A stretch of 64,000 bases of DNA from Scandinavium ludwigii_A (GCA_050516505.1 CP191518.1:2232001-2296000), one strand, 5' to 3'; shown: positions 51,226 to 60,132, counted from the stretch's first letter. Made by a program: numbers and translations. The notes: generated by a model from the sequence alone, not told the origin.

Positions 51226-52275
51226 TTAAATATTCTTATCGAAGAAGACGTCTAACTTTTGCAAAGCCTTATCAACGTATTCAGGCACCCAATACGTCTC
51301 GATATGGGTAGCGCCATCGATCAGGAAGAGTTCTTTGTCCTTCGTACCAGTGGCTTTCGCGAACGCGTCTTCAGTCATATAGAGCGTATCCGCTTTTGTA
51401 CCGGCAATCATCAGCAGCGGTTTATTGATGAGATTGATATGGTCCGTTACGTCAAAGCTCATCAAATCCAGAAGACTGCTGGTGGTGTATTTAAACGTGG
51501 AGTTCGGGTGGGCGTGGGTTTTCCAGTAGTACTCGTAGCCCTGGCGATACAAGGCAAAGGGTAATTTAGCAATCTGTTCATCAGTCAGGTTGGCATCGCC
51601 GGAGTAAAGCACTTCTCCTCCGGCTGCTTCCTGAGCACGTGCGTCAGAAGCCTGCTGAAGACGCTGCTGGATAGTATCCAGCTGTGAATCCTGCATACCG
51701 TTGCGGCGCACAAGGCCTGAATTAAACATGCTGATGGTTGCTATCGATTTGAACCGCTTGTCAGTTTCAGCCGCAACAAGTGAATAACCGCCGCCTCCGC
51801 AAATACCCAGCAGACCAAGGCGGGCGGTATCAACCCCCGGATACTGGCTGATGTAGTCAGCCATGCCGTGAACATCTTCAATACGGTTAGCCGGTTTATC
51901 CATGCTGCGAGGAATACCACCGCTGGCGCCCTGATAAGCCGCATCGGCGGTAATCGTGATGTAGCCCTGTTCGGCGAGACGCTGGGCATACAACCCGGCG
52001 ACCTGCTCTTTTACGCCGCCATTAGGATGTGCAACCACCACCGCAGGGTATTTTTTAGCGGGATCATTGTGAGCAGGGGTATAGACATTCGCAGCAATCT
52101 GGATGCCATGCAGATCGTATTTCACCGGATGAATGTTGACCTTGCCTTTGACGTTCTCGGTGATGGCACCGTCATAGGCCAGTGTGAATGGATTTTTTTT
52201 ATAATCAGCCGCATTGACTGAGGTCACTCCGGCCATTGCCGTGAGTAGCATTGCACTGATAAGCGTGAATTTCAT
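51226..52275 (-). CDS. Exported alpha/beta hydrolase (DltE/DLH-like)
   Basis: This 349-residue hydrolase has a clear Sec signal peptide (MKFTLISAMLLTAMAGVTSVNA). The family core is HPNGGVKEQVAGLYAQRLAEQGY. The nucleophile elbow is GICGGGG, where the usual serine is replaced by cysteine as in dienelactone hydrolase. Asp lies in IAGTKADTLYM and His in DGATHIETYW. It is divergent from the Tat-type aldo/keto reductase, and two CTGTCA/TGACA-type repeats lie between them, so it probably belongs to the regulon of the two-component system at 53705-55858. Confidence 0.82.
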   Translation of the reverse strand: MKFTLISAMLLTAMAGVTSVNAADYKKNPFTLAYDGAITENVKGKVNIHPVKYDLHGIQIAANVYTPAHNDPAKKYPAVVVAHPNGGVKEQVAGLYAQRLAEQGYITITADAAYQGASGGIPRSMDKPANRIEDVHGMADYISQYPGVDTARLGLLGICGGGGYSLVAAETDKRFKSIATISMFNSGLVRRNGMQDSQLDTIQQRLQQASDARAQEAAGGEVLYSGDANLTDEQIAKLPFALYRQGYEYYWKTHAHPNSTFKYTTSSLLDLMSFDVTDHINLINKPLLMIAGTKADTLYMTEDAFAKATGTKDKELFLIDGATHIETYWVPEYVDKALQKLDVFFDKNI

Positions 52276-52353
52276 GGTCTCTCCCGATGAGTGTCAGCCT
52301 GGTTATGCAGGCTCGCGGAATCAAATTTGCAGGCTCAGATTAGGCAGAGAGGG

Positions 52354-52371
52354 CTGTCAGCATCGTGACAG
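52354..52371. promoter_or_regulatory. Inverted repeat CTGTCA-N6-TGACAG
   Basis: Perfect 6-bp halves, 79 bp upstream of the hydrolase start at 52275. The halves are those of the CTGACA-N4-TGTCAG palindrome in reversed order, and further TGTCAG copies at 52386-52391 and 52439-52444 make a dense cluster. Confidence 0.6.
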
Positions 52372-52417
52372 GGAAATAACATTTTTGTCAGGAAAAGGAC
52401 CGGGATGATTAGTGTTT

Positions 52418-52433
52418 CTGACAACGCTGTCAG
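52418..52433. promoter_or_regulatory. Palindrome CTGACA-ACGC-TGTCAG, likely response-regulator site
   Basis: A perfect 6-4-6 palindrome 91 bp before the aldo/keto reductase start. The same 6-4-6 palindrome occurs at 55827-55842. It resembles the CusR-type box (TGACAA..TTGTCA), and a CusR-like regulator is encoded downstream. Confidence 0.7.
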
Positions 52434-52523
52434 GTAACTGTCAGCTTTATGTTGGCAATCAGGAGGCAGAATGGTCTCGCTTAATGAGTTTCACGTTCAA
52501 TTTTCTGAGAAAAGGAGCGATCA

Positions 52524-53690
52524 ATGAAAAGCCAGAATTCCCCAACAATGCCAGCGCGACGCAAGCTATTAGTCGCCGGGGCGGGTATTGCCGCCGCCTC
52601 GCTGATCCCCCACGTATCGGCAGCGAGCCAACCCTCTCAGATTGATTCATCCAGACAACCCAACCAACGCCCTGCTCCTCCAGGCAAGCGTAAACTCGGG
52701 AAGCTGGAAGTCTCAGCTATCGGTCTGGGCGTGCAGAACATGAGTCGCAAATACGACGCCTCCGTTCCCTGGCGTCCTGAGATGATCAATGTTATCCACC
52801 GGGCATTTGATGAAGGGGTAACGTTGTTCGACGCTGCTGAAGCCTACGGCCCGTTTGAAGTCGAAAAAATTCTTGGGGAAGGCGTCGCCCCATTCAGGGA
52901 CAAAATCGTTATCGCCACTAAGTTTGGCTGGAACATCGATCAGCAAACAGGAAAGCGTCTGCCGGGCCTTAACAGCAGACCGGAGCATATCAGGCAGGTC
53001 GTCGACAATATGCTCAAACGCCTGCGTACCGATCGTATCGATTTACTGTATCAACACCGGGTTGATCCGCAGATCCCGATCGAAGATGTCGCCGGTGCGA
53101 TGAAAGATTTGATGGATCAAGGAAAAGTCCTGCACTGGGGTCTGTCTGAAATGGGCATCAACACGTTGAGGCGCGCCCATGCGGCATTACCCATTACCGC
53201 CGTACAAAGTGAATACTCCATGCTCTGGCGCGGCCCTGAAAAGCAGGTGCTCCCGGTGTGTGAAGAGCTGGGCATTGGCTTTGTGCCATGGAGCCCACTC
53301 GGCGTGCAGTTTTTAACGGGCTGGATTGATGGGAATACCCGGTTCGCTGCCGGTGATATACGTGCTATAGAAACGCGTTTCGCGCCTGAAAACTTGCCAC
53401 ACAACTTACAGCTGGTTGAACTACTGAAATCCTGGGCAATACGAAAAAATGCCGCACCGGGACAAATTGCGCTGGCATGGCTCCTGGCGCGTAAACCCTG
53501 GATTGTTCCCATCCCAGGCACCACCAATAAAGACCATATGCTGCAAAACACAGCGGCTACCGGCGTGTCGCTAACTTCCGCTGAGATGACCGAGCTCACC
53601 CGCTCACTGGATGCCATTACTATCCAGGGTCAACGTCTGCCGGATGCTGTGCAGGTTTATTCTGATGTTGAAGCACCGTTGAAAAGTTAA
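52524..53690 (+). CDS. Aldo/keto reductase with Tat export signal
   Basis: This 388-residue protein has an AKR13-like domain (about residues 55-380). Its tetrad is in LFDAAEAYGPFE (Asp, Tyr), IATKFGW (Lys) and LLYQHRVDP (His). The first 35 residues carry ARRKLLVAGAGIAAASL followed by an Ala-rich cleavage region, a twin-arginine signal (Arg12-Arg13), so a folded, NADPH-loaded enzyme would be exported. Cytosolic paralogues at 40399 and 61710 lack this extension. Shine-Dalgarno AAAGGAG. It is the first gene of a unit with the response regulator 14 bp behind it. Confidence 0.86.
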   Translation: MKSQNSPTMPARRKLLVAGAGIAAASLIPHVSAASQPSQIDSSRQPNQRPAPPGKRKLGKLEVSAIGLGVQNMSRKYDASVPWRPEMINVIHRAFDEGVTLFDAAEAYGPFEVEKILGEGVAPFRDKIVIATKFGWNIDQQTGKRLPGLNSRPEHIRQVVDNMLKRLRTDRIDLLYQHRVDPQIPIEDVAGAMKDLMDQGKVLHWGLSEMGINTLRRAHAALPITAVQSEYSMLWRGPEKQVLPVCEELGIGFVPWSPLGVQFLTGWIDGNTRFAAGDIRAIETRFAPENLPHNLQLVELLKSWAIRKNAAPGQIALAWLLARKPWIVPIPGTTNKDHMLQNTAATGVSLTSAEMTELTRSLDAITIQGQRLPDAVQVYSDVEAPLKS

Positions 53691-53704
53691 GAGGAAGTCC
53701 CGTT

Positions 53705-54385
53705 ATGCGCCTGTTGTTAGTCGAAGATGAAGAAAAAACGTCAACCTATCTCTCCCGTGCGTTGAGTGAGTCCGGATTTACGGTAGATGTCTCTGCAGAT
53801 GGCGCTGAAGGTCTTCATTACGCGCTGGAGTTCGACTACGACGCGATAATACTGGATGTAATGCTGCCCGGGATGGATGGCTACCGGGTACTTGAGGGTG
53901 TGCGAGCAGCCAAACAGACGCCGGTATTGATGCTCTCGGCTCGCGGCTCGGTCGACGAGCGCGTTAAAGGGCTTCGTCTTGGCGCGGATGATTATCTGCC
54001 CAAGCCCTTTTCGCTTATTGAGCTGGTGGCGCGCATTCAGGCACTGGTGCGCCGCCGCGCTACGGATGGCGCAGACATCACCCAACTGCAAATTCACGAT
54101 CTGCATCTCGACTTACTGGCTCGCCGCGTATTTCGCGCCGGAACACGGCTGGAGCTGACCGCGAAAGAGTTTTCCCTGTTAAGCCTTCTGGCCCGGCATC
54201 AGGGGGAGATTCTGTCAAAGATGATGATTGCGGAGCAGATATGGGACATGAATTTTGACAGCGATGCCAATGTGGTTGAAGTCGCCATTAAACGACTTCG
54301 GGCCAAAGTGGATGCCCCGTTCGATATCAAACTGCTGCATACCGTTCGTGGCATGGGTTATGTCCTCGAAGTCCGGTCCGAATAA
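53705..54385 (+). CDS. OmpR-family response regulator, CusR/HprR-like
   Basis: This 226-residue regulator has a receiver domain (acidic pair Asp8-Glu9 region, phospho-acceptor Asp51 in ILDVMLPGMDG, Lys in YLPKPFS) and a C-terminal winged helix (ELTAKEFSLLSLLARHQGEILSK, then VEVAIKRLRAKVDAPF and GMGYVLEVR). It is closest in style to heavy-metal or oxidant responders CusR, CopR and HprR. AGAGGAAG precedes the ATG. It forms a pair with the kinase starting 15 bp later. Candidate sites are the CTGACA/TGTCAG repeats at 52354, 52418 and 55827. Confidence 0.88.
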   Translation: MRLLLVEDEEKTSTYLSRALSESGFTVDVSADGAEGLHYALEFDYDAIILDVMLPGMDGYRVLEGVRAAKQTPVLMLSARGSVDERVKGLRLGADDYLPKPFSLIELVARIQALVRRRATDGADITQLQIHDLHLDLLARRVFRAGTRLELTAKEFSLLSLLARHQGEILSKMMIAEQIWDMNFDSDANVVEVAIKRLRAKVDAPFDIKLLHTVRGMGYVLEVRSE

Positions 54386-54400
54386 ATGAAGAGGATAAGC

Positions 54401-55858
54401 ATGCCTAAGCGTTCCATCTCCGTTCATCTGGCGCTGATGTTTGCCTTATCCGCGCTGCTGATTGTCTCCGTTATCGGCATCCTGCTCAGAAGCTCCTTGC
54501 ATGATTCTTTGCAAAAGCAGATGCATAACGAACTGCTGTTCCGGGAATCATTAATGAGTCCGTGGATCACCGCCCGAACCTCGGCTGACGGCTGGTCTAC
54601 GCTGGCCAATAAATTTACTGTGTTAACCAATTCTGAAGGTGAACGCGTTCGCTACTGGATAGTGAGCGATAACCCACGCTTTAGCATCGGGGGAACACCA
54701 CCAGTGGGAGTTCAGTGGTCTTCTTTACAGGAAGGCTTTAATAAAGTGCCCGGTGCATCAGAAGGTGCATGCTCACTGTTTCTGTTAGTGAAAACCATCC
54801 CCGCCAACGGTGAAAGGCCTGAGCTGCGCTATGTGGTTGCTATCGACTCCACACCGTACATGGGAACACTTGATGCGTTCACGCGTACATTGCTGATCAT
54901 TACCGCACTGGGCGTCGTGATTGTCGCCTTACTGGGATACATCGTATCAAGGATCGGTCTTCGTCCGGTTAGGGCGCTCAGTAAACAGGCCCGGCAACTC
55001 GCTCCCGGGGACCATGGTCAGCGCCTGAATACCGAAGCATTACCTGACGAATTACAGCAGTTAGCATCATCTTTTAATGGCGTGCTGGAACGGCAAGAGG
55101 TCGCCTGGCGGCAGCTCGAAAGCTTCAATGCCGATGTTGCGCATGAACTCCGGACTCCGCTGACTAATCTGATCGGCCAGACGCAGCTGGGGCTCTCACG
55201 CCGACGTTCGCAAGATGAACTGGAAGAGTTATTGGGTTCCAATCTGGAAGAGCTTGAACGTATGACATCTATAGTTAACGACATGCTGTTCCTGTCGCAT
55301 GCTCACGCGGGTGAACATGCTTCCCAGCTTACGCAGGTGTCCCTGAGAGAAGAAACCCTGAAAACAGCGGAGTATGTTGAACCCTCTTTTGCTGAAAAAC
55401 AGCTCTCTCTGGATGTTCAGGGCGACGTCACCGTGCACATCGACCGACGACTGTTCCACCGTTCACTGGCCAATTTACTGGAAAACAGCGCAAGACACTC
55501 CCCCTCCAACAGCACGATTACGGTACGCTTAAGCGAAACCGGTCATCAGGCCTGTGTTGAAGTGTCAAACCCGGGCGATCCGATAGCACCAGAGCACTTA
55601 CACCGGCTTTTCGAGCGGTTCTATCGCGTTGACACCTCCCGAGCCAGGAGTGATACCCATCATGGACTGGGCCTGTCGATCGTGCGTGCCGTCGCCATTA
55701 TGCACCGGGGAGATGTCTTTGCCCGTAGTGAAGGTGGCATCAATACATTTGGCCTCACCTTTGCGATACAAGCGGATAAAGTGGCGGGTAATGCTCAATC
55801 CAGCGCTGAGTCGGGACAAGGGTTAACTGACAGAATTGTCAGGGGGGCGTCAGCCTGA
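54401..55858 (+). CDS. CusS/HprS-like sensor histidine kinase
   Basis: This 485-residue inner-membrane kinase has a first membrane span at about 10-30, a periplasmic sensor loop of about 130 residues with a single cysteine (EGACSLF), a second span at 162-182, HAMP to about 235, phospho-acceptor His248 in ADVAHELRTPLTN, and an ATPase domain with NLLENSARHS and HHGLGLSIVRA. The ATG at 54401 has AGAGGA six bases upstream; the ATG at 54386 directly behind the previous stop lacks one. The heavy-metal sensor subfamily is likely; the signal (metal, hypochlorite, aldehyde) cannot be read. Confidence 0.87.
   Translation: MPKRSISVHLALMFALSALLIVSVIGILLRSSLHDSLQKQMHNELLFRESLMSPWITARTSADGWSTLANKFTVLTNSEGERVRYWIVSDNPRFSIGGTPPVGVQWSSLQEGFNKVPGASEGACSLFLLVKTIPANGERPELRYVVAIDSTPYMGTLDAFTRTLLIITALGVVIVALLGYIVSRIGLRPVRALSKQARQLAPGDHGQRLNTEALPDELQQLASSFNGVLERQEVAWRQLESFNADVAHELRTPLTNLIGQTQLGLSRRRSQDELEELLGSNLEELERMTSIVNDMLFLSHAHAGEHASQLTQVSLREETLKTAEYVEPSFAEKQLSLDVQGDVTVHIDRRLFHRSLANLLENSARHSPSNSTITVRLSETGHQACVEVSNPGDPIAPEHLHRLFERFYRVDTSRARSDTHHGLGLSIVRAVAIMHRGDVFARSEGGINTFGLTFAIQADKVAGNAQSSAESGQGLTDRIVRGASA
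55827..55842. promoter_or_regulatory. Palindrome CTGACA-GAAT-TGTCAG upstream of the cupin operon
   Basis: The same 6-4-6 palindrome as at 52418 lies inside the last codons of the kinase gene, 81 bp before the cupin start. It allows the response regulator to drive cupin-CMD-flavodoxin separately from the upstream genes. Confidence 0.7.
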
Positions 55859-55922
55859 CGTCATTACTCGCTCGATAAAATCATCGCAGGCAATTCCCTC
55901 TTCATTGATAAGGACGCTTCGC

Positions 55923-56402
55923 ATGATCGGACATTTACGTTACCTCGGGCTGTTACTGCCCTTCTTCACCTTTTCATCCTGGGCAGCGGAGCAAAATCCT
56001 GCTGTCCATATCGCCCCCGCAGGAAGTCAGAATGCGGTGTACGGGCCTGCCGAGAACTTTACCGGTCGCGTCCGGGTTGATCCTCTCTTCAAACCGGATA
56101 ACGACATCCCTGTTTCCGGGGCGTATGTCACGTTTGAGCCTGGTGCCCGCTCCGCCTGGCATACGCATCCGGCAGGTCAGCGGCTGATTGTGACCTCGGG
56201 TGTTGGGCTCACACAACAAGAAGGCCAGCCGGTGCAGGTTATCCGCGCCGGTGACGTTGTCTCTTGCCCGGCGGGCGTCAAACACTGGCACGGGGCGGCC
56301 CCCGGCAGCGCGATGACGCATCTGGCGATAACCGGGATTGTGGATGGCAAAAGCGTTAACTGGATGGAGAAAGTGACAGATGAACAATACCACGCCCATT
56401 AA
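55923..56402 (+). CDS. Exported cupin domain protein
   Basis: This 159-residue protein has a Sec signal peptide (MIGHLRYLGLLLPFFTFSSWAA) and a single cupin barrel. Cupin motif 1 is visible as PGARSAWHTHPAGQRLIV (metal ligands His-x-His and Gln) and motif 2 as CPAGVKHWHGAAPG. Similar proteins are annotated as (R)-mandelonitrile lyase-like or quercetinase-like cupins and often stand beside carboxymuconolactone decarboxylase genes. AGGA at 55911-55914 supports this ATG; in-frame codons upstream overlap the kinase gene. Its stop overlaps the next gene by 23 bp. Confidence 0.83.
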   Translation: MIGHLRYLGLLLPFFTFSSWAAEQNPAVHIAPAGSQNAVYGPAENFTGRVRVDPLFKPDNDIPVSGAYVTFEPGARSAWHTHPAGQRLIVTSGVGLTQQEGQPVQVIRAGDVVSCPAGVKHWHGAAPGSAMTHLAITGIVDGKSVNWMEKVTDEQYHAH

Positions 56403-57138
56403 AGCATTAGCGGCAGCGGTACTGCTGACCTTTGGTTTTGGTCTCGCAGCACATGCTGCGCCCGTCAATAAAGGAGCCTCAGAAGTGAACCACGAACAAA
56501 AGGTTTCAGATACGTTGTCAGCCCGCCAACAGGCTATCCCGTTGATTGCGGCATCGATGGCCAGCAGCCAGATGGATAAGCTGAATGCAGCCCTGAATCA
56601 GGGTCTTGACGCAGGGCTCACGATAAACGAAACCAAAGAGATTCTCGTCCAGCTTTATGCCTATACGGGCTTCCCCCGTAGCCTGAATGCGCTTAGTGAA
56701 CTGATGAAGGTCGTCGAAGCACGTAAACAACGTGGCATCAAAGACGTTGAGGGTAAAGAACCGGTTGCCCCGATCCCTGTCGGGGATGAGCTTCGCCGTG
56801 TCGGTACCGCAAACCAGACAAAAATCTCAGGCGCTCCCGTCCAGGGCCCACTGTTTGATTTTGCCCCGGTGATTAACCAGTTCCTGCAAACGCACCTTTT
56901 CGGCGACATTTTCGCCCGTGATAACCTCGACTGGCAAAGCCGCGAGCTGGCAACGGTTGGCGCATTAGCGGCCACGCCGGGCGTCGAATCACAACTGCTG
57001 TCGCATACGCGAGCAAGCATGCGGGTCGGCCTGACGGCGTCGCAGCTGCGCCAGCTGGTACAGGTTCTGCGTGAACATGGCGAAAGTGATGCAGCAACTC
57101 GAGCTGAAAAGGCGCTGCAACAAGCCCTCGCAAACTAA
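56380..57138 (+). CDS. Exported carboxymuconolactone decarboxylase family protein
   Basis: This 252-residue protein has an N-terminal signal (ALAAAVLLTFGFGLAAHA) and two CMD repeats: TKEILVQLYAYTGFPRSLNALS near residue 85 and RELATVGALAATPGVESQLLSHTRASM near 190. The CxxC peroxidatic pair of AhpD is absent, so it is more like the decarboxylase or unknown branch. It overlaps the cupin gene by 23 bp and is coupled to it. Export of both partners of the usual cupin/CMD couple is noteworthy. Confidence 0.83.
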   Translation: MNNTTPIKALAAAVLLTFGFGLAAHAAPVNKGASEVNHEQKVSDTLSARQQAIPLIAASMASSQMDKLNAALNQGLDAGLTINETKEILVQLYAYTGFPRSLNALSELMKVVEARKQRGIKDVEGKEPVAPIPVGDELRRVGTANQTKISGAPVQGPLFDFAPVINQFLQTHLFGDIFARDNLDWQSRELATVGALAATPGVESQLLSHTRASMRVGLTASQLRQLVQVLREHGESDAATRAEKALQQALAN

Positions 57139-57150
57139 CAGGAGCTGGTT

Positions 57151-57735
57151 ATGGAGCATGATCCCAACCGCAGAATGCTGATAACCGCGCTTGCCGGGCT
57201 CACGCTGGCGAACGTCTCCCTGGCGACAGCTGCCACCGGAAATGCAAACGTGCAGGGTAAAAGTCGAATTCTGGTAGCGTACTTTTCTCGCAGCGGAAAT
57301 ACACGGGTGATTGCGGGTGTCATTCACCGTAGCCTGAACACCGATCTGTTTGAAATTGAACCGGCAACGCCTTATCCGGAAGACTATTTTCAGACCGTTG
57401 AACAGGCGAAAAATGAGCGTGAGCGGGGAGTAAAACCCGCATTGAAAAATAGCGTTGGAGATATCTCACGCTACGAGACCCTGTATTTAGGCTTTCCGAT
57501 CTGGGGGACCAGCGTGCCGCCTGTAGTGCAAGCATTTATCAGCAGCCACAACCTTGCGGGCAAATTACTCATCCCCTTCATTACTCACGGTGGCTACGGT
57601 AAAGGAGACAGCGACGACATCCTTGCCCGTCTCGCCCCAACTGCGCGTCGGGAAAAACCGCTGGTCATTGAATGCGACCAGGAGCGAAGAACAACTGAAA
57701 CGGTCACCAGTTGGTTAGAGACAATACGCAGTTAA
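57151..57735 (+). CDS. Flavodoxin-like protein with Tat-like signal
   Basis: This 194-residue protein has a flavodoxin domain from about residue 37: ILVAYFSRSGNTRVIAG is the FMN phosphate loop, and YLGFPIWGTSVPPVVQAFI is the second flavin contact. The first 30 residues read NRRMLITALAGLTLANVSLATA, a twin-arginine-like leader (Arg7-Arg8). That would suit export of a protein folded around FMN. AGGAGCTGGTT precedes the ATG, 12 bp after the CMD gene. It could pass electrons in the periplasm within this unit; that is inference. Confidence 0.83.
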   Translation: MEHDPNRRMLITALAGLTLANVSLATAATGNANVQGKSRILVAYFSRSGNTRVIAGVIHRSLNTDLFEIEPATPYPEDYFQTVEQAKNERERGVKPALKNSVGDISRYETLYLGFPIWGTSVPPVVQAFISSHNLAGKLLIPFITHGGYGKGDSDDILARLAPTARREKPLVIECDQERRTTETVTSWLETIRS

Positions 57736-57842
57736 TCGTCCGCATTCATGAGTCTGCCAAATAAGGGCAATCAGGGGTGCTAAATAATTAACGCTGACTA
57801 CTCAGATATGATTGAACGGCAAACATAACAGAGGATGTAATC

Positions 57843-58907
57843 TTGAAGACAATCTTAAAAACGCTGGCCATCTGCGTGATGGCGGGTGGCCTGATGGCTC
57901 AGTCGGTATACGCCGAGCCGCTGGTCATTCAGGAACAGGGAAGCTTTTCTGCTGGTGGCACTATCATCACCGCACCAGGAACATTTGATGCAAAAAAGCC
58001 GCTGGATTCAGCTGGCCAAACCTATCATGGCGATCATGCCTCAGTGTTCTACCAAATCCCGGAGAATCCGCATAAATACCCTATCGTCATGCTGCACGGC
58101 GCAGGTCAGTTCTCCCGTACCTGGGAAAGTACCCCGGATGGTCGCGAAGGGTTCCAGAACATCTTCCTGCGTCGCGGGTTCTCAACTTATCTTGTCGATC
58201 AGCCGCGTCGGGGCAGCGCCGGACGTACGACTGTAGAAGGTACTGTTACGCCTAAACCGGATGAACAGATGTGGTTCAATCAGTTCCGCGTTGGCGTGTG
58301 GCCAGAGTATTTTAAGGGCGTTCAGTTCTCTCACGACAAAGAAGCACTGAATCAGTATTTCCGTCAGATGACCCCAAATACCGGGCCGTTTGATATCAAT
58401 GTCATCTCTGATGCGATGTCCGCAGTAGTGGATAAATCCGGCCCCGCTATCCTCTTCACCCACTCTCAGGGTGGCGGACCAGGCTGGTATACGGCGATGA
58501 AAAACGACAAGGTCAAAGCCATTGTCGCCTTCGAGCCAGGCAGCAGCTTTGTCTTCCCGGAAAAAGAACTCCCTGCCCCTATGCCAAGCGCGTTCGACAC
58601 GCTGAAGGGTGAGCCTGTGCCGATGGCGCAGTTTATGGCACTGACCAAAATCCCGATTCTGATTATTTACGGCGATAACATACCTGATAAACCTGTCGCC
58701 ATGCCCGCGCAGGACAGCTGGCGCGTACGTCTGGCAATGGCTCGTGAGTGGCGTGACGTGGTGAACAAGCATGGCGGGGATGTGACGGTGACGCATCTGC
58801 CTGAAGTGGGAATCAAAGGGAATACTCACTTCCCGTTCTCTGATTTAAATAATGTGCAGATTGCTGATTTAGTCGGTCAGTTTTTGAAAGATAAAAATCT
58901 GCAGTAG
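57843..58907 (+). CDS. Exported alpha/beta hydrolase
   Basis: This 354-residue hydrolase has a Sec signal (LAICVMAGGLMAQSVYA). The fold has the oxyanion region IVMLHGAGQFSRTWE, the nucleophile elbow THSQGGGPGW (Ser), and His near GNTHFPFSDLN at the end. The start is a TTG at 57843 with GAGGA upstream; no ATG fits better. It resembles exported esterase-like proteins of the same family as fungal lignin-demethylase-neighbour hydrolases. Same direction as the cupin-CMD-flavodoxin genes but 107 bp away, so it may have its own promoter. Confidence 0.8.
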   Translation: MKTILKTLAICVMAGGLMAQSVYAEPLVIQEQGSFSAGGTIITAPGTFDAKKPLDSAGQTYHGDHASVFYQIPENPHKYPIVMLHGAGQFSRTWESTPDGREGFQNIFLRRGFSTYLVDQPRRGSAGRTTVEGTVTPKPDEQMWFNQFRVGVWPEYFKGVQFSHDKEALNQYFRQMTPNTGPFDINVISDAMSAVVDKSGPAILFTHSQGGGPGWYTAMKNDKVKAIVAFEPGSSFVFPEKELPAPMPSAFDTLKGEPVPMAQFMALTKIPILIIYGDNIPDKPVAMPAQDSWRVRLAMAREWRDVVNKHGGDVTVTHLPEVGIKGNTHFPFSDLNNVQIADLVGQFLKDKNLQ

Positions 58908-59048
58908 GACGAAATAGCATTGAGCTTTCATTATTGAGGGCTCAATACAAACATCAATTTTTTCAAAAAAAATGGGGACGTGACAGTCTGCTTTGAGCGA
59001 AAAACGGACGTCTTTAGACTGTAACGGGCAACATGCTTTAATGGTTAT

Positions 59049-59837
59049 TCATAGCATTTTTACTGCATCATCTAACCAGCCAGGAAGATGTTCCCTATAC
59101 CAGTTGAGATAAAAGGGAAATTCTGCCTTATTTCGCTCATTGAGTAGCACAATTACTTCGGTAACAATCCATGCTTTGGCTATGGCAATTTCTCTCGCTA
59201 ACTTATTAAAATCAGAACAGAAACATAACCTGCAATAGCGTTCAGCAACATCAATGAACGTTTGCTTAGTACCCATACCTTTTATCAAAGGGGCCAAGTC
59301 GATGGCGGGGCTTCCTTTTCCAAATCGTTCCCAGTCGAATAGAACTAAATCACCGTTTTCTCTTCTTCCCCAATTGCCAGCATTACTATCGCCAGAAATG
59401 AGGGTTTGGTAACCAAACATAACATCACTACATTGCTGAAACAGCCGCAACTGCTGTGCAGATTTTTCAGGTAACGCAAGTAGTAGGAGGGATTTTTTGA
59501 GCGCCAGTTCTGACCATAAATGAGTCCGGTAACACCAGTCAGAATTCGCAGGATAACTATGCAAGCGTCCCAACATAATGATGACTTCATCATTTGCGAC
59601 ATCGTACTGCTCAACCTTATAAGGAATATATTCCATTTTTAACTTGCGCAATGAGGCATCAGCAGAAAAGAGTTTTGGGTTTACAACTCCTGCCAGATTA
59701 AGCTCAGTTGCAGCGGATTGATAAAAGCTGTACTCCACCTGCCCTACAGGGCATTTCTCAATAACTTTATGACCACAATCACTTACATTCAGCGCCACTT
59801 TCGCGGCGCCCATTTTTGCTAAATCCAAGGCAGACAT
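59049..59837 (-). CDS. Phosphotransferase (APH / choline kinase fold)
   Basis: This 262-residue protein has the aminoglycoside-phosphotransferase-like core: Brenner motif variant GDSNAGNWG (usual HGDxxxxN, here Ser in place of the first partner residue) and the metal aspartate in VLFDWERFGKGSPAIDLAPLI. The N-terminal ATP lobe is short (KVIEKCPVGQVEYSFYQ), so it is a small-molecule kinase of unknown substrate. There is no evidence that it is a resistance gene. Composition is more AT-rich than the operon to its left; probably acquired. Confidence 0.75.
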   Translation of the reverse strand: MSALDLAKMGAAKVALNVSDCGHKVIEKCPVGQVEYSFYQSAATELNLAGVVNPKLFSADASLRKLKMEYIPYKVEQYDVANDEVIIMLGRLHSYPANSDWCYRTHLWSELALKKSLLLLALPEKSAQQLRLFQQCSDVMFGYQTLISGDSNAGNWGRRENGDLVLFDWERFGKGSPAIDLAPLIKGMGTKQTFIDVAERYCRLCFCSDFNKLAREIAIAKAWIVTEVIVLLNERNKAEFPFYLNWYREHLPGWLDDAVKML

Positions 59838-60132
59838 GCATTATCTCTTCAGGATTAGTGAGTTGGTTTATCTGGTTTTGAGTGTACTGCAATTTGATCG
59901 TTTTTCCGACAATGCTCGTGAAATAATGCACATGATGTGTGGTGGGTTATATTCACTGCTAAAACGGGTGTGCTTACAGAGCTTGACCTGCTCCCCGTTG
60001 ATTCTTATAAGGATAAATCGAAGTAATTTTATGAATAAACAGAGTGAAATCATTAGAAGAAATGAACTCAGTGGTTTGTAAGAGACATGTTCTGTTAATA
60101 TTCACACCCAAATTTATGCGAGCGGATGAATT

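Noticed and set aside
59049..59837. Aminoglycoside resistance kinase
   Set aside because: The fold matches, but the Brenner motif is altered and there is no resistance context, so only the kinase family is claimed.
60031..60081. 16-codon leader peptide before the GNAT gene
   Set aside because: No proper ribosome binding site, and no regulatory codons or attenuator hairpin follow.
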